Origin: Cyclaneusma minus | Taxonomy: Eukaryota; Ascomycota; Leotiomycetes; Marthamycetales; Marthamycetaceae | Direction of reading: 5' to 3' | DNA length: 64,000 nt | Assembly (NCBI GenBank): GCA_037179335.1 | Contig: JAKZHN010000018.1 | Coordinates: 372,001 to 436,000, forward strand | Shown here: one piece after another, positions 1 through 11,147 of the stretch | Layout: the number at the start of each line of letters is the position of its first letter | Numbering within the stretch: position 1 is the stretch's first letter | Notes under the pieces: generated by a model | Told to the model about the DNA's origin: nothing | Seen by the model: the letters and a program-made list of their open reading frames with translations, nothing else | Database searches by the model: none | Translations under genes and position numbers: made by a program

Positions 1-265
1 GGGATCAAGGGTTCTTCTAATGACATCTGATAGACATGGAAGCTATTATAACCCAGGGAAGACATACATCGAGCTCAGACTCAGGAATCAGCTCATCTGG
101 ATTGGAGCTGTAGCGGAAGGTAGTCGACACATGAATCGGTGGCGCAACATCTGTATTGTTGTTCATAAAGTCGTCGGCATGAACAGCTTGAGATGACAGT
201 GAGAGACCATGCATAGCGTCTGCCGCTGGCTTAGGATCGGATTCCGGAATACTTGGATTGGCCAT
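1..265 (-). CDS. Cys/Met-metabolism PLP-dependent enzyme, N-terminus only
   Basis: This is the start of a minus-strand gene that runs off the left edge. The first exon (265-68) has the segment QAVHADD...VAPPIHVSTTFRYS, the N-terminal signature of the cystathionine gamma/beta-lyase and gamma-synthase fold (Cys_Met_Meta_PP); the PLP lysine lies outside the window. The exon ends at GTATGT (67-62). Splicing to position 26 after CTATCAG removes 41 nt, which is short even for a fungus, but keeps the frame open (next residues MSLEEPLIP). The family works in sulfur amino-acid interconversion in the cytosol. The TFRYS...DELIP stretch resembles the yeast YHR112C-like branch, whose substrate is not established. 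Family assignment is good; the exact reaction is unknown. Confidence 0.75.
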
Positions 266-1329
266 CTTGCATAGTTTCTATGCAGGGTCTAACTGGTATC
301 TGGAAACGAGTGGTTCAATTGCAGAAGCTTACTGGGGAATTGGAGGTTTCTCGAAGCTGTTGTTGCTGATGTCAATATTTATTTGGCAGTGAGGGGCATA
401 TCAGCGATAAGCCGATAACGGAGTTGCCCCACTATGGTGTGACGTTCAAGCCCCTGACAGGGCGTAGCGTTAAACTTAAATAGCGACTAATCCCCCGTCT
501 CTATATCCCCTCACCCCTGATAACCTAACACAGCAAAGACTTCCCAGGAGGCCAAGACTGAGAACGGGTACGGAACTGTTGTCTTGAAAATGGCTATATA
601 TCTGCTCGCTGTGCTTAAGAACTCAACTATGTACTCAGGTTCCAGCACACAACAAAACCACGTGCAAACGGAATGGAGGATCTAAATGGATTTCCCGAGA
701 TCTAAACGCCGCAAGGCTCATCCTATTTATCTGTTATCAAGTTATTTCATTTCATACGGAAGTCGAAGGACGATGGTCACAGTACACAAGGCACCGAGTC
801 CCTCTGGGTACTGATCAAGTAATCTTCCCTGGGGTCATTCTCGCAAAAAACTGCCCAACCCAAGAAGAGATTACGAGAGCTATGGATACTTTGAAACCTT
901 CGACCACGCTAGAAACAATCCAAAAAGTACTTTGGTTCCAGACTTTCGGAGAAGCAGAAGTAGAAGTCTTGAGTCACAAACTCAAATTCCTTTCTGGAAA
1001 AACTGGATGTCTTTAAGCTCGGTTCGAGTATTATTCCAATCTGGATTCAGCAACATTGAACGATACTGCTTATACATATATTATTATATATATGTCCGAC
1101 CAAAGCCAACAGCCAGATTCGTTCCGTCTTTTTCCACACTCACCTACTCGCCTTGCGTAGTAAAACCCCCCGTCTGGTTCAACGAGCTGATCCTTCCAAG
1201 CAGGAACTCCAGATGGCGGTATGACGCTCCTGGAACATACTGCGGCGTTTCTGTTACACACCGAAAGGTCAGCTTCATTCATAACTTCCAACTCCTACCT
1301 CAGCATTCTCGAATTGCCACCTCACCACC
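266..1329. other. Intergenic region
   Basis: This is the upstream region of the PLP-enzyme gene and the downstream region of the carboxypeptidase. The proximal 3' part (about 1250-1330) may hold the true last exon of the carboxypeptidase. I see no other gene, RNA or convincing repeat. Confidence 0.5.
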
Positions 1330-3288
1330 TCACCAGCTCCTTTTCGGCAGCACAGTCCTAGAAGACTCCGGGTAAAACAATGAATGAAAGTCCAACTCAC
1401 GATGACCAGCCTGACTCAGCGTAATCCAAGTCAATCCCCTCTCCGTATGCCACGTGCCCGCCAGTCCACCTCCATCCGTGCGCGTAAACTGCACGCCCTC
1501 AGGACTATTCCCTCCCGTCGTCACAAAACTTCCATAGCTCGGGTCCGCATCATAAGGAACGTAGAAATTGTCAACCGTAGGTGGAGCGGACTGGAATCCC
1601 TGAGCTCCGTTCCAAGTCATGTTTTGGATGGCGAGGAGAGTGCCGTTGGATGGGATGAGGAAATCGAGATCGCCGTTGCCGATTATTACGTTGTTGGTTC
1701 GCTCGAGGATGAGCGGAAGGGGGCCGAGAATCGGGTCGACGTCGGCGTCGTTGTAGAGCTGGGGGCGGGGGTGTTAGTGTAAATTAGGGGGGACTAGGGG
1801 GCTGGGCAGGCTGGGGAACCTGTGGTGTGTTGGGGGAGGGACATGGGCTCGTCAAGCGCTAAAGTAAAAAGGTGGCAAAATTCATCCGTGGCATAAGGTA
1901 CAAACGAAATCTTCACATACCAAACCAGGCGCACTCTCACAAGTAGTGTAATCGGTTTCCGGCACGTGGAGAGCGGCTTGTACATCGCTGCGGTTGAAAA
2001 AGTTGCTTGGGCCTGCAGCATAGTTGTACAAATCGCTTTGGGCCCAGACGAAGGGGCAGTTGTCAGTTATGTGATAGATGTTGAAGCAGGGGTTGATCCA
2101 AAGCATGGCCTCGTAGGCGTTGTCTTGGACGTCGCACTTGGGCAGCTTGCTGAAATTGCTTGTGGGTTGGAGGCCGGGGGGTGGGAAGGTGAGGTAGGTG
2201 CTGTTGGCATGGTGTCAGCGGGTTCCGTTTTCATCTTCGTGAGGATAAAAAGGGGGGCTTGGCTTGTATGGAAAGCTCGTGGAATTCACTGCTGGAACTG
2301 CGTCTCCGAGAGATATAAAGATGAAGGGGAGGTGATTGACTTACTCAAGGAATTTTTCGTAGCCGCAGTTCGTATGAGCAGCTTTCAGCGTCTCCATATA
2401 CGTATCGTTGATATTCAAAATCACGTTGTACTTCTCCAAATAAGGATAAGCAATAACCTCAAACTGGCTCGTATCATCCCCTATCGTCGGATCAAAAATC
2501 GAAATCCCAGCCACATCATAATACGTCGTATCATTCTGTTCCAGCATAGCAGCCGCTGTATAAGGCACCCACCTCCCTCCATAACTCTCCCCAGTAACAT
2601 AAACCTTATAACCATACATGTCGAAGAGATCAACAAAGTGCTTCCAGAAAGCAATCAGCTGCTGCGCGGCTTGCGAGTCGTCTTTTACGAATGTCTTTCC
2701 TTGGGAGAGACCGACGCCGTAGGGCTGGTCGATCCATACCATGTTGGTTAGGTTGGTCCAGGAATAGGGGTTGGCGAAAGGCTCGTAGACGCCGGGTTGC
2801 CAGAGGAAGGGGCCGTTTTCGGTGAGCAGGGCGTTTAGGGACGAGCAACCGGGTCCACCGGTGAGCCAGATGACGATCTCGTTGCTGGCGGAGGGATTGG
2901 CGGAGGGAAAGAACCAGAAGAAGAGCTCGCGGGGATCGCTCAAATTAGCGGAAATGGGGAGGAGGCCGGAGTAGGATTCTCCGAGGTCGAAGTTGACGGA
3001 GGGGAAGTTTTTGCCATCGACGGCGTATGCTATTGTTTTTTGTCAGCTTTATGTTCGAAGATAGGACATGCAGTACTCGGGGATTTAATTACGGGCGGTC
3101 TTGTTGTTCAAAAACAAATCACCAGTCTCGGAACGAGGCAGGTTGTGTGCTTGAGGTTTCGAGGCTGTCCTTTCCTTCGAGCCTCTGTGTATAAAGTCAT
3201 GAATCCTGGCACCCGGACCAGTAACGGCCACGGCCCCCGAGAAGAGGAGGCCTGAAGCCATCGAGGCAAGCAATGTTGAGAAACGCAT
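1330..3288 (-). CDS. Secreted serine carboxypeptidase, peptidase family S10
   Basis: The gene can be assembled from four exons: 3288-3093, 3029-2345, 2200-1921 and 1758-1330. Introns start GTAATT, GTAAGT and GTATGT, two have a CTGAC-type branch site, and the phases sum to an open frame of about 529 aa, normal for S10. The chosen start gives a clean signal peptide (MRFSTLLASMASGLLFSGAVA); an in-frame ATG nine codons upstream would spoil it. Seen: WLTGGPGCSS (oxyanion region), GESYGG with the nucleophilic Ser (2575-2592), GDLDFL with the probable catalytic Asp (1657-1674), and AGH with the catalytic His (codon at 1402-1404). The enzyme should release C-terminal residues from peptides at acid pH, in the vacuole or outside the cell; several NxS/T sites suit secretion. 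After the His the family usually continues HxxPxxxPxxAxxxLEFLLGR, which is missing here. A GTGAGT donor right after the His codon (1400) suggests one more intron, so the last residues are uncertain. Confidence 0.9.
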
Positions 3289-4592
3289 ATTGGTTTCTAA
3301 AGTTGGTACCAGCACGGAAAGAAAAGGACCACAAAACTATGAAGGAAGAAAGTCCAGGCCTGTCTCCTGGGGGCGATGGCCAAGTCTAAATACTCTGAAT
3401 AGTGAATATCCGCTTGAGTCCTCGACCCGGATTCTAATGTGATATCGCGTGGCACAAAAAGGAAGCATCGCATGTACATGTAGAGCGGGGTAGTTCATCA
3501 TTGTCAAGGCTGCAGTTTCTCTCATTGACTTTCCTTGATATGCGCCGTGTGAAGATCTGCCTCGGGACGGATTAGGCAGCTCCCGATATCAAGTTAAGCC
3601 TTCGGTTACGAGATGGCGAATTGGAGCCTCCCGAGTCCCGCGCTGCGGCGATGCGGCACTTAGCAGGGGAGAAAACTCATAATTCTTGCCAATTGGAGGC
3701 ATTGCACCTTATCTCGATTAAAATGACCTGCTCCTTCGCTATTCAAGCCCCGAAAACACTATATTTCCGAGCTGTTTGCACCGTGTTTGCGGTGTCATCG
3801 GTCGGAGATTCGAGGATGCTTGCATTGCCAGCGATGGTGATGTGTGACCTAGAAATGGCAAAACAGACATAGTTTGCTTTCAGAGTTCTTCGACGTGGAA
3901 TCAGACTAGCAAGAAGCAGTCACTCCGGCCCGAGATGGTATCATCCAGTACAGAAAATGTAGTAATCCACAGCCTTCCTACATCTTGTCAAACCTCATTG
4001 CCTCTGCCCACTTGCACACACACAAGTTCCATCAGTCCAGCCCTCTCTCCCAAGCCCAACATCCCACATACCAACACAACATCCGAGCACCACACAGCAG
4101 AACAAAGAAGGTCAACGCAGCAAAAGAACGCCAACGCAACCTTCGCCCCTTTTCATAGCAATCCGTTGCCCATCCCAACCCCTTTTTCATGTAATGCCTG
4201 CCGCCTCCCTGTTCCAATTTTCCAATGCCCGCCCCATCGCTCGCTGAGAAAGACGCAAATCCCAAAATTCAAGCAAAGACCGCATCAGATATTTCTCAGT
4301 AAGTGCAAAGAGGAAAGGACCGCGATTTTCAAGGACCGTGAGGTGTTGATTTTCTTTTGACATACTCCGTTCTTGCCTCTCGCTCTTTTCGGTTGACTCC
4401 CAATGCTATGCAACGCTAAAACAAACGCGAAATCCGTCGACGTCGCAATGCGGTGGGTACCAGTACAAGTGTGTTTTTCTCTCTTCATCTTTTCATTGCT
4501 CGAACAAAAAGACAAAAAAGGAAATTCGTTCTGGTTGTGTTCAGCGTCATGTGGTTTTCTTGTCATGCCAAGACAAAGGAAATAATTTTGGA
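3289..4592. other. Intergenic region
   Basis: This is the shared space upstream of the carboxypeptidase and downstream of the Vac7-like gene. It contains CA- and CT-rich stretches (about 4000-4250). Short frames on both strands show no domain or codon pattern I can support. Confidence 0.5.
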
Positions 4593-7553
4593 TTATGATT
4601 CCATCGCATGCTCATCGAGCAAAGAGAACTCATCTTCCTCAAACTCCTCAACCTTCAGCACATCCCAATGAGTCCCAATAGCCCTATGCTTCTTCGGGTC
4701 CCGAATAACCGTCGTATCAGGCTTGACCGTAGAGTGCCCATCCACGCGAACTGACTTGATCTTGTTGCTGAGGGGCAGGCTGTATCTGAAGACGCCGCGG
4801 AGGATGAGCTGAAATTCGTATTTCAACACCACAGCCCATTGCTCCGAGCCGTTTGTATCGGTATGATTACCCGGCTTATCCAGGTGCACTTCGCCGACTG
4901 AGACGGAGTGGGTGTGACTGAAAGGGGAGCCATCGAATGTGAGGGGAGAGTCGAATTCTTTGATCTTGCCGAGGAGGATCATCGGGATGGATTCAGGGTC
5001 GTCTATGTAAGGATCGTGGGGGTCGTCGTCTAATATTGCTACATCTGTAGAGTTTTCGCTGCTCGACCTTCTAGCGGCCAGAGCGGACTTCTTGCGTCGT
5101 CTATGTCCATTTGGGTGACGTTGCCACCAATCGTAATCTGGGTCTAAATGTTTCGATTTTGCAAAGACCTCCACGTTCATGGAATCGATGTTGATTGCTA
5201 CCACGTTCGGATTTTGTGCTGCAACTTGGATATCGAAGATGAGTTCTTGTTGGCTGGCGAGCACGTTCTCTAGGCTGCGAATGTGGAGATCCTTTAGGGG
5301 AGTGGTGGTCGCGAACATGAAGCCGATCACTCCCGAAAGCACGAGAATGAGAAAAATGACCAGTACCATGAAGCCAGTAAATCGCCCCGTGAATGGTCGA
5401 TCATGGTCTGAGGGGCGGTAATATTGGTTCCGTATCGAGGATGGCCCTTGTCGGCGAACTCGAGCTGCGCGGATTGATCTTGGCGACGAAGATAGCAACG
5501 GCGTCTGTTCGTCATCGGCGGCTCCTGCATCAATAAGGTCGTAGTCGGCCGAAACTTTCTTTCCAGCACCTAGGTTTCGCGCCTGAGCAACTCGAGGGCT
5601 TGTCGCTCGTGACGAGTGCCTAGAACCTGTCCCAAGTTTTGATTTGGCTGCATTGGGAAAAGGAGATTCATTACCGAAGAGTGACGGATGGCCATTTCCA
5701 CCCGGATGACGCCCGTATCGACCGATATGATGGTGAAGGGTCGATCCTCGGCCTGCACCTGCGTTGCTTCCACCTGATCCTCTGCCATCATCTTCACCAT
5801 GGGCCAGATCGGCTGCCGCACTCGCGTAAGAGTTCGCAAATTTCATACTTTTCTTTGGAGCAACCCCATGAGAGCTTTCCAAGACTGCATGAGCCATCGA
5901 CCTGGACACATTTCTTTGCTCCATCTGACTGACCATAGACGTGGTACTTGGAGTTCGAGAGTGGAATCGGCGTGGTCGGTCGTTCGTGTCGGGAGGATTC
6001 GATTCGTAGACAAACGTCTCGTCAGAGTCGGAGGAATTGGCCTCATCGACAGCACTGGCGATTTTGGCCTCGAAGATGTCTGCTTTGGACGAGGCTGATC
6101 GCGGTGGTCTTGTTAGTAAAGCACTCACATTGGAATAAAAGTTTGGATCCCAAATCGACACACTCCCGCTTCGAGAGTTGATTGGCCGCGAGTCACTTTG
6201 ATATTCAGAAGAGCTGTCGCGACTTGACAAGCTCAGTCTGTCTATCGAACTCGGCGACGTAGGAAAAGCACTTGCTGCAGGCGATGGTGACCGCGTGGCA
6301 TGATGATAATGGGGTCTTGGTCGAGGCGGCAAAATTGATTCCTCACCCGTGCCTTGGTTGACCGAAGGAGCCTTCCGAGTCTTCTTCTTCTCCTTCTTCG
6401 GTCTGATGGTTTCAGTGCTTGGTTTGGCACGCAGGCTTCCCATATTGTTCGCGCTCAAGGTTCCTCCGCCCACTGATACCTGGGGAATAGAGCTGACGGT
6501 TTCTGTCTCGACAGTCATGTGCTTCGATGATCCCTCACCCACCGACTTGTTTCGAGGTGGGGCCGCACTCGAAGACTTCCCGGCGATGGCGGACGACGAC
6601 TTTCCTATTAACGGTATGGTAGATACTGCCCGCATCTTGACATCGCTCTTCCCGCCACTGTCGCTCCCGCTCTCGTTTCTCGCGCTCTCGATTGTGCTGT
6701 GGGTCTTCAATGGTAATGGCCGCTTGAATGCGCCGTCCATCAGGTTTTCCTGTTCACTGGTCTTCTTCCCAGATTCCGGATTGTCGTTCGGTCCATCCAT
6801 TCCCGAAGCCGGTGTGGTCGGTTGGCTCAATTCCTGAACAGTCTCGAGGGTGGTACTTGCTCCACTAGCACCTCTACCAACTGGCCTCATACCTAGTGAT
6901 AGGAGCGTGTCATCCTCTTCCGTGTCCGTAGAGCTATGCGACTGTGAAGGAGGTTCTGGTGTAGGTCTCTGAACATTAACTGCGGGCGAGTCTTCTGGTC
7001 TTCGAGGAGAAATGATACCAGGCCTAGCGACTTGGGGTGGTGGGGATCGCAATCGAGCTGGAACAGGCCATTTTGTGGTTTCTCGACCTTCTCCGATAGG
7101 CGGCGTCTTTGATGGTGTTGGTGCTTTGATTGTAGATTCGGAACCCGAGGAATGGAGGAGAGCTGGGGTTGAAGCGGCAGACAAAGCCCTTTGGACAGCG
7201 GCAGCAGAAGGGGGATTCGATGTGCTTGCGGAGCGCGTCGGGCTCATATCCGACCTGCTGTTCGTTCGCGATCGTGGAGGAAGGGAGCGCTTGATGGATG
7301 GGCCGGGCTTCTGTGGTGGTCGGATTGGCGAAGTTTCTCGAGACGGCTTTGGCGATGTTTTGGCGGAGGGAGGCTGAGATGGAGGGAACTTTCTCGCGGG
7401 TAGAGAAGTTGTTGATGTCGCGAACGAGTCGCGCATAAATTTGGGTTTGGGGTTATTACTGGTGGTCGAGTGCGTAGCATTGCTTAACGGCCGCACAGTG
7501 TCGTCCATGGTCGGAGCGCTGCTGAGGCTTTCGGTCGGTCTTTGGTCGTCCAT
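4593..7553 (-). CDS. VAC7: Vac7-like vacuolar membrane protein (Fab1/PIKfyve activator)
   Basis: Single-exon 986-aa protein. Residues 1 to about 700 are low-complexity and rich in Ser, Pro and Thr. A short TPLLSSSPRS motif precedes one strong transmembrane segment (FTGFMVLVIFLILVLSGVIGFMF, about 722-745). After it comes a C-terminal domain that begins with ATTTPLKDLHIRSLENVL and continues with LIFDIQVAAQNPNVVAINID and VEVFAKS. This order, a long disordered cytosolic tail, one TM and an LEA2-like luminal domain, is that of Vac7 (yeast about 1165 aa). Vac7 acts with Vac14 and Fig4 at the vacuole membrane to raise PI(3,5)P2 made by Fab1, for vacuole inheritance and osmotic response. The luminal part carries a basic RRRKKSALAARR stretch and an acidic DDDPHDPYIDDPES loop. 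No intron is needed. Assignment rests on architecture and the post-TM signature, not on alignment. Confidence 0.85.
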   Translation of the reverse strand: MDDQRPTESLSSAPTMDDTVRPLSNATHSTTSNNPKPKFMRDSFATSTTSLPARKFPPSQPPSAKTSPKPSRETSPIRPPQKPGPSIKRSLPPRSRTNSRSDMSPTRSASTSNPPSAAAVQRALSAASTPALLHSSGSESTIKAPTPSKTPPIGEGRETTKWPVPARLRSPPPQVARPGIISPRRPEDSPAVNVQRPTPEPPSQSHSSTDTEEDDTLLSLGMRPVGRGASGASTTLETVQELSQPTTPASGMDGPNDNPESGKKTSEQENLMDGAFKRPLPLKTHSTIESARNESGSDSGGKSDVKMRAVSTIPLIGKSSSAIAGKSSSAAPPRNKSVGEGSSKHMTVETETVSSIPQVSVGGGTLSANNMGSLRAKPSTETIRPKKEKKKTRKAPSVNQGTGEESILPPRPRPHYHHATRSPSPAASAFPTSPSSIDRLSLSSRDSSSEYQSDSRPINSRSGSVSIWDPNFYSNVSALLTRPPRSASSKADIFEAKIASAVDEANSSDSDETFVYESNPPDTNDRPRRFHSRTPSTTSMVSQMEQRNVSRSMAHAVLESSHGVAPKKSMKFANSYASAAADLAHGEDDGRGSGGSNAGAGRGSTLHHHIGRYGRHPGGNGHPSLFGNESPFPNAAKSKLGTGSRHSSRATSPRVAQARNLGAGKKVSADYDLIDAGAADDEQTPLLSSSPRSIRAARVRRQGPSSIRNQYYRPSDHDRPFTGRFTGFMVLVIFLILVLSGVIGFMFATTTPLKDLHIRSLENVLASQQELIFDIQVAAQNPNVVAINIDSMNVEVFAKSKHLDPDYDWWQRHPNGHRRRKKSALAARRSSSENSTDVAILDDDPHDPYIDDPESIPMILLGKIKEFDSPLTFDGSPFSHTHSVSVGEVHLDKPGNHTDTNGSEQWAVVLKYEFQLILRGVFRYSLPLSNKIKSVRVDGHSTVKPDTTVIRDPKKHRAIGTHWDVLKVEEFEEDEFSLLDEHAMES

Positions 7554-9527
7554 GGCAGGGTGGTGTTGGCCGCGCCTTCTCTGCTGCGTAGAATTGAGAT
7601 GGAAAGGCCGGAGAAGGGCAGTGGAACCTCGGGACTGCGGCTCTGTTGTTCAATATCCACAGAGGGAGAAGTTCGTCGTCGCTGGGGCGCCCGCCGTTCC
7701 ACGATTTCCGGATCGACGCAAGGCGCAGGATTATTGTGTCGTAGTATGTTGTCAACGAAGGACCCAGCAACGGCGCGCGAGCTATCCGCGGAAGAGCTCC
7801 GAGTGGCTAAGCTCCAGGGCAGGCGCGCAACTAGCGAGCGCCTAGAAGGGCAGAGAAGCCAGCAAAACGGGCAAGATGAGGAGATTTTACTTGGGGCTCA
7901 GCTAGGCGTCGTAGTCGACGATGACCATGTTTCATGCGACGGACGGGCTTATTCAGGTACGGGGACGTTACATGTATGGAGAGGGTGGTCGGACGTGGCT
8001 CCAGCCTTCAGGCTTCTCCCTCCCACCGAACAGTCACGATGTTTCCGAACACGGCAAAGCTCTAGAATGCTGGCCAGGTACTCAAACTATCTCGGCCTTG
8101 GCCAGAGTGACGATGCGAGTACAGGGGTGTTGCAAGTGGACGTGATCTGGAATCTGCGGACCAAAAGCTACGGGCCGCTGAAGAAGAGCTGAAAGAGTAT
8201 TGTTGGCGGGTGTTGTCAAATGACGCCTGCCATGCTCAAGCAACTTCAGGCTCAATTCTCAAGCAAATATTCGCAGCTCTCAACCATAGGTGTGGCGCAT
8301 GACCCGTGCGTGGCTTGGATTCGTGGAAAGCTGTGCCGCGAATCCCACGCGGGCTACCTGAACATCATTACAACGGTGGCAAAAAACCATGGGACTTGCT
8401 GCATCTGGCATTGCTGCCACTATTACGACCTCGGCATCTCCACAACTCCAGCTCCCGTCCCTTTTCTTCTGCCATGACGTGCAGGAATTTCCACCGTGGA
8501 GCGAGATTCATATTTATGGAATGAGCAATGGCCTACATGTACCCAGAATATTATTTCCGTCCAAGATTGCTGATTCAAGCAAAGGCGTTTTGCGCCTAAA
8601 GGGGGTCTCCCGCCATTCCTCGGCATAGCTGGACCGCCGGGCACTCTTCACCATCAACCCCGACTTTCTTTGAGGAGGCTATCAGTAGTGATCAGTTGAC
8701 CTATGTTCGCAGTTGCATTTGGCCGTTCCTCCATTCGCTCGCCGTCGCCGTGTACAAACGACAAGCACATGCCTCAACATCCCGCCCGAGGGATCCAGCG
8801 CTTTGGTCTCTCCCATCCTTCCTTCAGCCTTCACGCTCACCACCCAAACCTTCGCATCCTCTCACGCGCTTCCACGTGTACCGGGTCGGTCAGCACTGCT
8901 GCAACAGTCTCAAAATAATTTCTCTCTCCTGACCAAAAGAAGCTGTTCCCATCCTCGGCCACCCTAACCCACCGCATCCACCGCTCCGAGCCGTCGATGA
9001 TCCGCAGCCTTCCACGTAGAAACATTGATGCTCATGCACACCTGCACAGCTTCCAGTGCTTCCACAGATCCCCCATCATCTTTACTAAGAATTCCCACGC
9101 TGTCCATGCATACGAATCTGACACACCACCACTAAGAAAGCAGGATCGGCGCCCCCAAACTTTCCTGGGGATTCTCCTTCCATTTCGATTCCCAAGGACT
9201 CAGCTCCGAAACGTCTATCCGCACCGCCAGCCCGGGTGACGGGTGCAGGTACGCGCCATTGGCTCCAGCATCCAGCGGCCAGCCGGTATCACTAAGTATT
9301 GATTCCATTGGCTCGGACAACCTCGCCCTTGCAAGAAGCCAACCCCCGCGCTGCAAGCCGCCATTTTGTGTTCTGGGATTTTGGACTGGGATCTTGTGTG
9401 TCGGTGAAGACGGATCCATACTACGGGAATGCGAGTTTGTGGGGTTTCTGGAGATTTGAGACTGCCAACGCATCCCGAGTCGAGCCGAGCTGATACCGTG
9501 GGATTTCAATATTGAGAGGGTTCCGTC
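7554..9527. other. Long intergenic region between divergent genes
   Basis: About 2 kb separates the Vac7-like gene (minus) from the DUF2256/DUF3253 gene (plus), so it should carry both promoters. A 216-codon plus-strand frame (7542-8192) overlaps the Vac7 start and has a scrambled composition with no recognisable domain; I treat it as chance. I see no RNA gene or repeat. Confidence 0.5.
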
Positions 9528-10311
9528 ATGTCCCGAGCTGAGGTGGTGGGGAAGTTCTGTAGGACTTGTGGGAGGGGGATCACCTGGAGGAAGAAATGGG
9601 AGGTGAGTTTCCGCGCTGTACGATGAACAGAAACAACCGAAGTTAAACAGACTCGTGTGAGTCACGTGGTTCTGCTCCTCTCAATTCTTTGTTTCCCCAG
9701 CCCCTTCGGAGACCACCTGAGTTTCCGCTCTCTCTACGTCCTTTCCACTCTGCTGTCTGTTATTATCCTGTCATTTATTAGAGCAAATACTCCTCATTTC
9801 CGCACAAAATTCTAAGACCATCCCCTTTTTCCTCGCCAACTAGAAAACCTGGCCCCAAATAACCCACTGTTCCGATGCCTGTCGTCGCCACAAACCCAAC
9901 CGTCTAGATTTCACTTTCGAAAGCAAAATCCTTACTCTCCTCCAAGCCCACCAAAACCTCATATCAAATGGAGCAAACAGCAAGGAAGTTTCTGAGATTG
10001 TTACTGACGAGGAAGTTTTGAAGTCTGTTGTTGAGGAGATGGCTCAGAACCGGAAGACGGCGAATGAGGGCAGAGGCAAGGTTGATGAGATTAGGATTGG
10101 GACGCATGAGGTGGGTCTGGATCAAGTGGGTGAGGCGGGTGATGAAAAGGAGCTGAAGAAAGAGAACGAAACGAAGTGGAGAGAGAGGTGTAGACGCGCA
10201 GCAAGAAGGTTGGCGAACAGAGGCGAGGTGGTTATTTTGGACCACGGCCTGCCGGTAGAGGATGCTAGCTTTGTGAAAGGGGTGATGGAGATCCGTCTCC
10301 CTGCTAAGTAG
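9528..10311 (+). CDS. DUF2256-DUF3253 fusion protein (small zinc-binding protein, unknown function)
   Basis: Two exons, 9528-9602 and 9844-10311, give a 180-aa protein. Exon 1 encodes 25 residues ending in KFCRTCGRGITWRKKW and stops at a GTGAGT donor. Exon 2 starts after ...CCAACTAG and reads KTWPQITHCSDACRRHK. Spliced together this is the complete DUF2256 signature: CxxC, a WRKKW core, then CSxxC, expected to bind one zinc. The C-terminal half, from WRERCRRAARRLANRGEVVI to GVMEIRLPAK, matches the winged-helix-like DUF3253 pattern (basic helix, then strands ending in an IRL motif). The 241-nt intron is long for this region but has a CTAAG branch-like site. The fusion occurs in other fungi as I recall; no biochemical role is known to me. 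The stop codon overlaps the end of a decayed minus-strand ORF by 8 bp. The exon 1 ATG is the only start that keeps the zinc motif. Confidence 0.82.
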
Positions 10312-11114
10312 ACACATTCTTCTGAGCTTCTTCAATCTTCTTCAATTCGCTTCCTCGATCTGCTTCTTTGATCCACTTCTCCCATTTATCTTCTCTAACG
10401 CCACACGCATCCAGTGGGTGGTTTTGAACACTCTGAGATCGGGCCCAGAAATCGCTGAAACGCTTCATGTCGTCGAATATTTTCTAAGTGGGTGAAGCAT
10501 TACCATCAATTCTCAATTGCTCATGATTGACTCTCTTTTCCCGACATCGCGCATCCAGGGTCTTGAAGAGGCCAGAGTACAAGGGCCCGCTCTCTGCAAC
10601 TGGGCGTCATTCTCAATACTTCGTTTCCTCCCAAGTTCTCAGGGCGTCACCCAGCTGAAGCTGAAGATCCAGGTAATTGGGACACTTCAGGGACTTGAGA
10701 GAGTTCCAGAAACACTCCGAGTCATCTAGTATCTCCACGTCTCAGACCATAGACTTTCAAAGACGCTAGATGCAGTATATTGTCTAGCTACGTCGTCCAT
10801 GTTCTGAAGCCTCACTAGGGTATCTATCCAAGCTCCAAGCATTTTTGCTCTAGTGACTGGCACCATATTTCCTTCTCTATCGAATTCTCTCCCTTGTCCA
10901 ACAAAGATCTTCACCACCATGTCTTCCATCTCTTTCTAGACCCCCCTATCTTATCTAACACGATCTGCAGAATAGTACCAAGCACCACCCCTTGCTCGGT
11001 ACAAGATCAAAGAGAACCCCGCCTCGAAACAACACATCCTATCCGCGCAAGTATCATCCCAAAATATTGCTGCGGTCCCCCAACCTCACCCACCATGCGA
11101 GCCCCACGAATCAT
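10304..11114 (-). pseudogene. Decayed ORF with several frame breaks, family not recognised
   Basis: Minus-strand segments with protein-like composition lie end to end in changing frames. From 11114: MIRGARMVGEVGGPQQYFG..., then a stop. From 10929: MEDMVVKIFVGQGREFDREG through ASSVFESLWSE. From about 10745, shifted by one: DVEILDDSECFWNSLKSLK to TWEETKY, then two TGA codons. Next, in that same frame, ESGPLYSGLFKTLDARC, a TAG, and finally FSDFWARSQSVQNHPLDACG to EEAQKNVST ending at 10304. The pieces read on sensibly across the breaks, and the possible introns between them (about 20-26 nt) are too short to splice. I infer an old gene inactivated by one or more frameshifts and three stops. It ends inside the last codons of the DUF2256/DUF3253 gene. 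Chance frames remain possible. Confidence 0.4.
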
Positions 11115-11147
11115 CCTAGATCATGCAACATCGAAATGAAAGGATAA

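Noticed and set aside
5990..6135. GTGAGT...CTAAC...CAG inside the Vac7-like gene (minus strand) as an intron
   Set aside because: It would be 34 nt and would shift the frame of an otherwise open 986-codon protein.
7542..8192. 216-codon plus-strand frame upstream of the Vac7-like gene
   Set aside because: It overlaps the Vac7 start on the other strand, its composition is scrambled, and it has no motif or intron signals.
9132..9665. 177-codon minus-strand frame
   Set aside because: It lies antisense to exon 1 of the DUF2256-DUF3253 gene and has no domain; the plus strand carries the diagnostic zinc motif.
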